Source: Bacteroidia bacterium
Lineage (GTDB): Bacteria > Bacteroidota > Ignavibacteria > SZUA-365
Assembly (NCBI GenBank): GCA_027493955.1
Contig: JAOSJT010000001.1
Location: 1,413,131 to 1,477,130, forward strand
Direction: 5' to 3'
Length of the DNA stretch: 64,000 bases
The notes beneath the pieces were generated by a model. It was given only the letters and a program-made list of their open reading frames with translations, was not told where the DNA came from and did not search any database. A program made the translations under genes and the position numbers. The number at the start of each line of letters is the position of its first letter. Positions within the stretch are counted from its first letter, which is position 1. Positions 58,284 through 64,000 of this stretch are shown here, piece after piece.

Positions 58284-58835
58284 ATGAACGATACCCCCGA
58301 TGACGATCTCGTTCTGGCCTGCCGCGACGGCGACAGACGCGCATTCAACGAACTGGTGCGTCGCTACCAAAAGCGCGTATTTCACGTGGTGCAGGGCATC
58401 GTCCGCAACGGCGATGATGCGCTCGACATCACACAAGACGTGTTCATACGGGCGTGGAAAGGATTGGACCGTTTTCAGGGGCAGGCGAAGGTGTTCACCT
58501 GGCTGTATCGCATCGCGGTGAATCTCAGTCTCAATCACCTGCGCAGCGCATGGTTCCGCTCGTTTCTGCCGGTCGGAGACAATCATGAGCGTATCGGTTC
58601 CGACGAGACTGATGCGCACACAAAGCTGGAGCAGGACGAAGCCCGACGGGCCGTCAACAACGCCATCGAGGCCCTTCCGCCAAAACAACGGGCAGTGTTC
58701 GTGCTCCGGTACTACGAAGAATTGCCGTACGAGGAAATCGCAGGTATACTGAAAACCTCCGTCGGCGGACTCAAGGCAAACTATCACCACGCAGTGAAGA
58801 AAATCGAGGAGCATGTGCGTCATGCATTGTCGTAA
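58284..58835 (+). CDS. ECF (RpoE-type) sigma factor
   Basis: The 183-residue sigma factor has region 2 (LVRRYQKRVFHVVQGIVRNGDDALDITQDVFIRAWKGLDRFQGQAKVFTWLYRIAVNLSLNHLR) and region 4 (AIEALPPKQRAVFVLRYYEELPYEEIAGILKTSVGGLKANYHHAVKKI). The frame runs further upstream but this ATG at 58284 gives a family-length protein. Its stop overlaps the start of the anti-sigma gene by 14 bp, the standard sigma/anti-sigma arrangement. Confidence 0.95.
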   Translation: MNDTPDDDLVLACRDGDRRAFNELVRRYQKRVFHVVQGIVRNGDDALDITQDVFIRAWKGLDRFQGQAKVFTWLYRIAVNLSLNHLRSAWFRSFLPVGDNHERIGSDETDAHTKLEQDEARRAVNNAIEALPPKQRAVFVLRYYEELPYEEIAGILKTSVGGLKANYHHAVKKIEEHVRHALS

Positions 58836-59478
58836 CATCAAACCCCTGCTGCCGGATCACGCCAACGGCGCCGTCAGCGCCTCCGAGGCCGAAGCCGTGC
58901 GTTCTCATACTGAGCACTGCCCCGACTGTGCCGCAGAGCTTGCTCGATATCAGGGACTGTTCGCGGGTCCCCTGTCACGTGAAGCACGCGCGTCGCACGT
59001 GGACTGGTCCGCGTTCGGCGTACGTCTCAACGAGCGCCTCGACGGTGAAGAGCGAAAAACATCATTCCTGATGAGGCCCGCGGCAGCCATTCCCGCAGTC
59101 GCGTTGCTGATCGTGGGCGCACTCAGTGTGTACTTCTTCGGCGTGCCGGTGCTCGGACCGAACTCCTCACAGTCCTTGTACAGCGACATCGAGCGTTCAC
59201 TGGGCGAAGAAGTCCTGCGCACGTTTCCTTTCGAAACGCTGGATGACATCGTTGTGAGCACCGGGAGCGACGCTGGCCTCTCCGCTGTTCCACTGAACTC
59301 CGGGATGTTGGACTCAGACGTGGTTGATGAAATTTTCGCAGACGCTCTCGGTGACAGCCACATAGCCGCAGCGGACTCCTGGCTTGCGTCCGAGCCGGAT
59401 CTCCTCTCCTCCCTCACTTCGGACGAAGCGGAGCAAATTATCATTGAACTGCAATCGAAGACATTTTTGGAGCATTGA
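58822..59478 (+). CDS. Zinc-finger anti-sigma factor
   Basis: The roughly 218-residue protein has the ZAS motif His29-x3-Cys33-x2-Cys36 (HTEHCPDC) near the N-terminus and one transmembrane helix (about 90-112). It would hold the ECF sigma factor at the membrane until a periplasmic signal is received. The alternative ATG at 58813 is one base from the ribosome site GAGGAG, so 58822 is preferred. The periplasmic C-terminal part is acidic and helical (SDVVDEIFADALGDSHIAAADSWL). Confidence 0.88.
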   Translation: MHCRNIKPLLPDHANGAVSASEAEAVRSHTEHCPDCAAELARYQGLFAGPLSREARASHVDWSAFGVRLNERLDGEERKTSFLMRPAAAIPAVALLIVGALSVYFFGVPVLGPNSSQSLYSDIERSLGEEVLRTFPFETLDDIVVSTGSDAGLSAVPLNSGMLDSDVVDEIFADALGDSHIAAADSWLASEPDLLSSLTSDEAEQIIIELQSKTFLEH

Positions 59479-59485
59479 GGTCATC

Positions 59486-59974
59486 ATGTCACGCAGAATC
59501 ACCCTATCCGGTCTCATCATTTTCTACGCGGCGCTCACTCTCACCGCGCTGCCACTCGCGGCGCAGGACGGCCCGGACGACGAAGAGGGGCGCCGCAGAG
59601 TCGAAGATCTCAGGCGCGTGAAGCTCATTGAAGCGCTCGATCTCAACGAGGAGCAATCGGTGCGGCTTCTCACGCGCGAAAAGGACTTCCGCGAAAAGGA
59701 GCGCCAGGCGCAGGAGCGCCGCAAGACGCTGTTTAAAACACTCGAAAGCAAAATCGAGGAGAAAGCCTCCGACGAAGTGCTACGCGAGCACATTCTGAAA
59801 CTGCACGAAAGCGGTCTCGAAATGCAGAACCTGCGGCGCGATTACCTGTTCTCCCTCGGCGACATACTGAGCATGCAGCAGATCGCACGTATGGTCGTTT
59901 TCGAGCAGCGCTTCATGCAGGAGGTGCGCACGCTCATACAGCGCTACCGGAAGGGCGGACGACCGGGACGGTGA
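59486..59974 (+). CDS. Periplasmic helical (Spy/CpxP-like) protein
   Basis: The 162-residue product has a signal peptide (cleavage near LPLAAQD, residue about 26) and an all-helical, highly charged body rich in Arg, Lys and Glu (LRRVKLIEALDLNEEQSVRLLTREKDF), resembling LTXXQ-type periplasmic chaperones. Its ATG follows TGAGG, 8 bp after the anti-sigma gene, so it belongs to the sigma operon. Its role is probably envelope stress; inferred from context. Confidence 0.8.
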   Translation: MSRRITLSGLIIFYAALTLTALPLAAQDGPDDEEGRRRVEDLRRVKLIEALDLNEEQSVRLLTREKDFREKERQAQERRKTLFKTLESKIEEKASDEVLREHILKLHESGLEMQNLRRDYLFSLGDILSMQQIARMVVFEQRFMQEVRTLIQRYRKGGRPGR

Positions 59975-60528
59975 GGAGATGCCATGGGCCTGAAAGTGCC
60001 TCTCCCTCCGAGGGCCGGCCCATCCTGGCTCCGTTGTTGATCGACACCGCCTGACTCCATCACCACAACTGCGCAAGTCCGGACCCATTGCCTGTAGCTT
60101 ACCGTGGCGCATCGCAGCAATCATCCCCGGATATTCCTGTTCATCTTCAGTGTCATGGGTCAATCGGAGCGTTGGATGAACGACCACCTGCGACGCAAAT
60201 GACCTTTTACGAACGGAGTGCCGGGCAGCACTTCCAAGACCGATTCAGATCGATCTCCAGATTCGCCCATCACGTTTCAGCTTCTCGCACATTCATCAGC
60301 AAGAAATGACCACGCACTGCCTCTCGGAAGCAGCGACCACGCATGGATACGCATCCCATCGTCGGACAGAAGCGGGTCAATCTCTCGTTTCACTCCCCAC
60401 ATTGACTTTCACCGACATTCTTCGTAAATAACGGCATCGAAGTTCGAATTCAGCCGATTTCGTGATCACGCCGTGCTTCATATACACGCACACCTCACGC
60501 TTGTTCACGTGTTTAGGAGAAAGAGGAA
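59975..60528. other. Intergenic region without a supported gene
   Basis: About 554 bp with no convincing coding frame on either strand. Near its start, ATGGGCC (59982-59988) is complementary to GGCCCAT about 30 bp on; no T-run follows. The right end (60513-60528) has a strong AGGAGAAAGAGG ribosome site for the next gene. I found no repeat or RNA motif. Confidence 0.5.
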
Positions 60529-63500
60529 ATGAAATCCATTATCGCGCTGTTCATCATTATTCTCGGGGGGGGGGGTAATCCTTCCAACTCAACAATTATT
60601 CGCACAAGCGGTTGATACCACCGTCGTGGCTATACTCTGTGTGCAATTCGCCGACAAGGATACCGTGATCGACTCACGTGGAGGTGTAGGACTGTCGCCG
60701 CCGCCCGCTCTCGACGTCATTGAAAACAAGTACCGCTACGAAGCGTTCTGGGATATCATCTTCCAGCCAACGGACAGCGTGAAACATCCGGAGTCGGACT
60801 TCCCGCTCACCTATGCGCGGGGTAACCGGGGCTTTTTCCAGTACGGCAGCCTGCGCAGATACATCGAGGACAACAGTTACGGACTCCACACCGTTGTACC
60901 GTATCGCGCATGGAGCGCTTCGAGCGGCCTGATCAACACCGTAACGCCGGACAGCAGCGGAGATCCGAAGCGCGCGATCGTCAACTGGCTGACAGTACCA
61001 AAAGTCAAGATGATTGAAGGTGACAGCGGCAAAATAAAAGCAAACTTTGAGAGTCCCTACACACTTGCCGACAGCGCAATACTTGCCGCCAAGGAAGCAC
61101 GAGTAATTGCCTGGGATAGCATCGATGTCGTTATCATCTACTATGCCGGCTTGAACGCGTTCGGGTACTCAAAAGCCGGGACGTTCAGGGATTCGGAAGA
61201 CACGATTCAGTATGCCATTTCAAGCGAACGATACGGGGTCGATGGTGATGCAAACGCCTTTTGCTTCATCTATCCACGCGTGGTGTTTCACGAGTTTCTC
61301 CATGCCGCGTTTGGGGCTCAGGACTTACACTACAAGAACATCAAGCCATATTGCGTTGGTGTTGGCCATTTTTCGATCATGGGTGACAGTTCTCCTCTCG
61401 CCGCTTACACTCCGGAAATGCTCGATCCCTGGCACAAACTCCGGATGGGCTGGCTGCGCTACTACGTTCCGGATGCGTTGAAGGACACACTGAACCTCAT
61501 TACCCCGATCGATACAACGAACTTTTATCTCCCCGTGGTTTCCGAACCCTACAATGGAGGACCTCCTTACGTTCTTGTGATCCCATTTCGCATGCATCCG
61601 GATGTCGATGGATGGAATCGATCGGCACGTCGCTACCTTATCGTAGAAAATCGACGGGCCGTCGGCTGGGATCGCGTGGTGGCTGTGGACGAGATGGATA
61701 AAAATTCTCCGACCTACGGGCAAATACGGGGTACTTGTGGTTTTTTGATATGGACGAGTGCGCTTGACCGATGGATCGAGGGGTGGGTGTACGATGCCGA
61801 CGGGGATTTTCGTACGTGGCAAAGCACAGAACTGTACGGTGAACCCGAGGATGTGTACGATGGCTCACCAGGCCGGAACGTATTTTCGCTCTGGTCCGAA
61901 CCCAACGTGTTCTCCTGGCCAGAGCCGAATGAGGGAGTTAGATTGAAAAATGAAGATCAGCGTAACGTGTACATCGAATTCCCACCCTACGTGGATTCCA
62001 GCAACATTAATCCGATTTCTCGACTCGTAATTGATCGCTTCGTCCCCGCCGCGCATACGTACGGGGATTTTGTTGAGGAAGACGTTTCTCCGACCAAGTA
62101 CGCGGCGCAGAAGAAAATCCATCTGCACGACACTCTGACTCTCGCCATGTTCCGCGCGGACGGCAAGACCTATGTCATGAGCGGAAAGGATGTTGACGAT
62201 CTTCGTGATGTTGCCTGCCTCAATTATGCCATTGCCGCCTCTGACACGCTGATGGATAACTCGGCGTTGACGTTTTATCCCAATCCGGCTCTACCTTCGA
62301 AATGGAGCATGAATTATGTTTGGCAGCAGGAAACCGAGGGTGGATACTTCACCAGGGTGGAGTACGCTGATGCAGCTTTGTCGTCGGTAAAACAGCAATA
62401 CCGAAAAACCTGGGGCCCCTTCCAGCAGCAACCCCGTCCCGTGATAGCGAGCAGGGGGCAGTTTGGTGTGCTTGCCTTCGCCGGTGACGACGGCATATAC
62501 TCAAGCACATCCACAAATGCGGGCATGACCTGGTCCGAACCCGCGCTTGTGCCCGGCTCGCAGGCCGGCAGTGGCATCCCCTGCATTCTGATGGACAGCG
62601 AGGCGCGCGGAGATAGCGCCTGGTTGCTCGCTTTCGTGAATCGTTTAAATCTGAAGGATGAAACCTGGCTTCACCGAAGTTCGACGAATCAAACAGTAAG
62701 ACTTTCCGATAACAATCAGAGCGCCTGCGCCAATCCCAACGCCTCGCGCCTCGGAGACAAGCTCTCCGTGGTATATCAGTATCATGATACCAAGCGCGAT
62801 CGCAACCACATTGCGCGCATAGAAGTCGATCTCTCGAAAACCGACCCGCCGAATGATCGAGATGCGTTTGGACTATTGATGCAAAAAGATGACGATGTCA
62901 ACCGAGATCCCGCACTCATCTACACGGATACTTCCGATGCCCGGAAATCTCTTCTGTACTGGGTATTCAACAAAGGCGAGAAGTTGCTCTCAGCAGCGAC
63001 CTACGAACAGAACGACAGTCTCAACGGCTGGTATCGCGGTATTGAAGGAGCGTTGAGCAGCAAGCCGACCTCGTATCCGCATCTGCTCCTCCACGAGCCG
63101 GGCAATCCGAAGTTGGTGGTCTCCCGCACAGGTTCCTCCTATGGCATGCAACTGCTAGCCGACAGCACCCCTGCCGTCGTGGTGATGACGCGGAATGAGG
63201 ATCTCGACGCCAACCCGGCACTGCTCCGCCTCGCTACGCAGCTCGGGATGATGTTTCGTGACGCTGGCGGCGATCACTTGATGCATGCGCGATGGCGTAC
63301 ACCCGTCGTTGTACGAGTGGCCGACACCATCGCTATAGTCCATTACGATTATGGCGCCACAAAGAATTTTGCAAGCGCCGTCATGGACTCGCTCACCCGG
63401 ACACGGGTCTTCAACATGACGGACGAGGATGTTGCCGTATTCGCGCTCGATCTTTCGATGTCGCAAACCGCACCAGATACTATAATTTTTGAATCACAGC

Positions 63501-64000
63501 TTGTGGATGCCGTGTCCGGTCAGAGTATCTCGGGCAGCGGCGAGATGCGGATAGCACCAAGGACTGGCGATACGACGGTGTATATCGGTCTGGAACTGCC
63601 GAACGGGGATCCTCCCACGGATTGCTTCATCGTGACATCCATGGCCCGGGGGTACTATCAGCCGGGCGAGCTGCCGCGTCTCGACCTAACTCGTTACATG
63701 CTGTACAGCACCGAAACCATGCCGAAGCGGAACTCGTGGGCCTCGCGCGTGTTGCCCCAAACCGGGAGCATACAAACATACCCGCAACCCACCCGCGATG
63801 AACTGCGTTTTGTCGTAGAAGGAGCAGTGCCGGAGGCAAGCCGGGCGCAACTCTTCGACTTGCTCGGCCGCCGCGTAGCCGAGGCGCCGTTGCTGTACAA
63901 CGGCCGCAATTCACACGGGAGCATGAAACTAGAGGGACTTGTACCCGGGATGTATATACTGACCGTGCCGGCGCCAGAAGGTGTGCGTACCACGAAAGTT
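60529..64000 (+). CDS. Secreted M6-like metalloprotease with T9SS-like C-terminus; frame shifted by poly-G
   Basis: The ATG at 60529 follows AGGAGAAAGAGGAA. Twelve codons (MKSIIALFIIIL) lead into the 11-G run; translated as written they end at a TGA 17 codons on. One base fewer gives signal peptide ILGGGVILPTQQLFAQA and an open frame of 1142 codons from 60575 to the window edge. The catalytic motif is HEFLHAAFGAQDLH (His at 61289), with a downstream YLIVENRRAVGWDR and GFLIWTS typical of immune-inhibitor-A (M6) proteases. The C-terminal 85 visible residues (YPQPTRDELRF ... GLVPGMYILTVPAPE) are the start of a T9SS type A sorting domain. The protease would be exported to the surface when in frame. 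The end is outside the window. Confidence 0.82.
60565..60575 (+). repeat. Eleven-G homopolymer inside the signal peptide
   Basis: A run of eleven G follows the twelfth codon of the gene starting at 60529. With ten or thirteen G the downstream frame would continue from the ATG; with eleven it shifts into an early TGA. It is by far the longest G run I saw in the window. Confidence 0.9.

Overview
The window looks like chromosome of a member of the Bacteroidota/Ignavibacteriota/Kapabacteria (FCB) group. The reasons are two secreted proteins ending in, or running into, a type IX secretion (T9SS) C-terminal sorting domain, several Bacteroidota-style lipoproteins, a Gram-negative envelope set (TolC, MacA-like adaptor, MreBCD/PBP2/RodA, GT9 heptosyltransferase-like enzyme), and GC-rich (visibly above 50%) densely packed genes with many 4-bp ATGA overlaps. 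The exact lineage is inference. I found no tRNA, rRNA, insertion sequence, prophage or CRISPR array.

Layout. 1-2382 (minus) is a truncated secreted beta-helix protein. 2941-5920 (minus) holds a YfcC-type transporter and an NtrC-like response regulator with a degenerate GAFTGA loop. 6355-13787 (plus) is the most interesting block: a canonical -24/-12 (sigma-54) promoter, a membrane-anchored GcvH-like protein, a HybA-like four-cluster ferredoxin, an NrfD/HybB membrane subunit, a second cysteine-rich GcvH-like protein, a sensor kinase whose periplasmic domain carries CXXCH and CX4CH c-type heme motifs, a canonical NtrC-family activator, and an archaemetzincin. No catalytic oxidoreductase subunit is present. 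13941-20721 has a T9SS protein, dprA, and a MacA-like adaptor / MacB-like permease / TolC operon. 21029-34524 is a plus-strand housekeeping run: RodZ-like protein, ligA, STAS protein, two SSS symporters, HAD phosphatase, 7TM-HD phosphohydrolase, xerD-type recombinase, tmk, S41 protease.

34770-35399 (minus) is a decayed Fe/Mn superoxide dismutase gene with two stops and three frameshifts. It is followed by a HesB/IscA protein and a small unknown gene. 36460-44154 is a continuous purN-purH-mreB-mreC-mreD-mrdA-rodA array linking purine synthesis to the rod-shape elongasome. 44430-48503 carries 3-hydroxyacyl-CoA dehydrogenase, acetate kinase, a GT9 glycosyltransferase and small proteins. 48615-57624 (minus) carries an M16-fold protein without the zinc motif, hisS, a PtsN-like EIIA, a nucleotidyltransferase-phosphomannomutase fusion, a lipoprotein and metG. 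57914-59974 is an EF-hand lipoprotein followed by an ECF sigma / zinc anti-sigma / periplasmic helical protein operon.

60529-64000 is a secreted M6-like metalloprotease with a T9SS-like C-terminus, running off the window. Its signal peptide is interrupted by an 11-G homopolymer that puts the gene one base out of frame, so it is either a phase-variable contingency locus in the OFF state or a homopolymer sequencing error.
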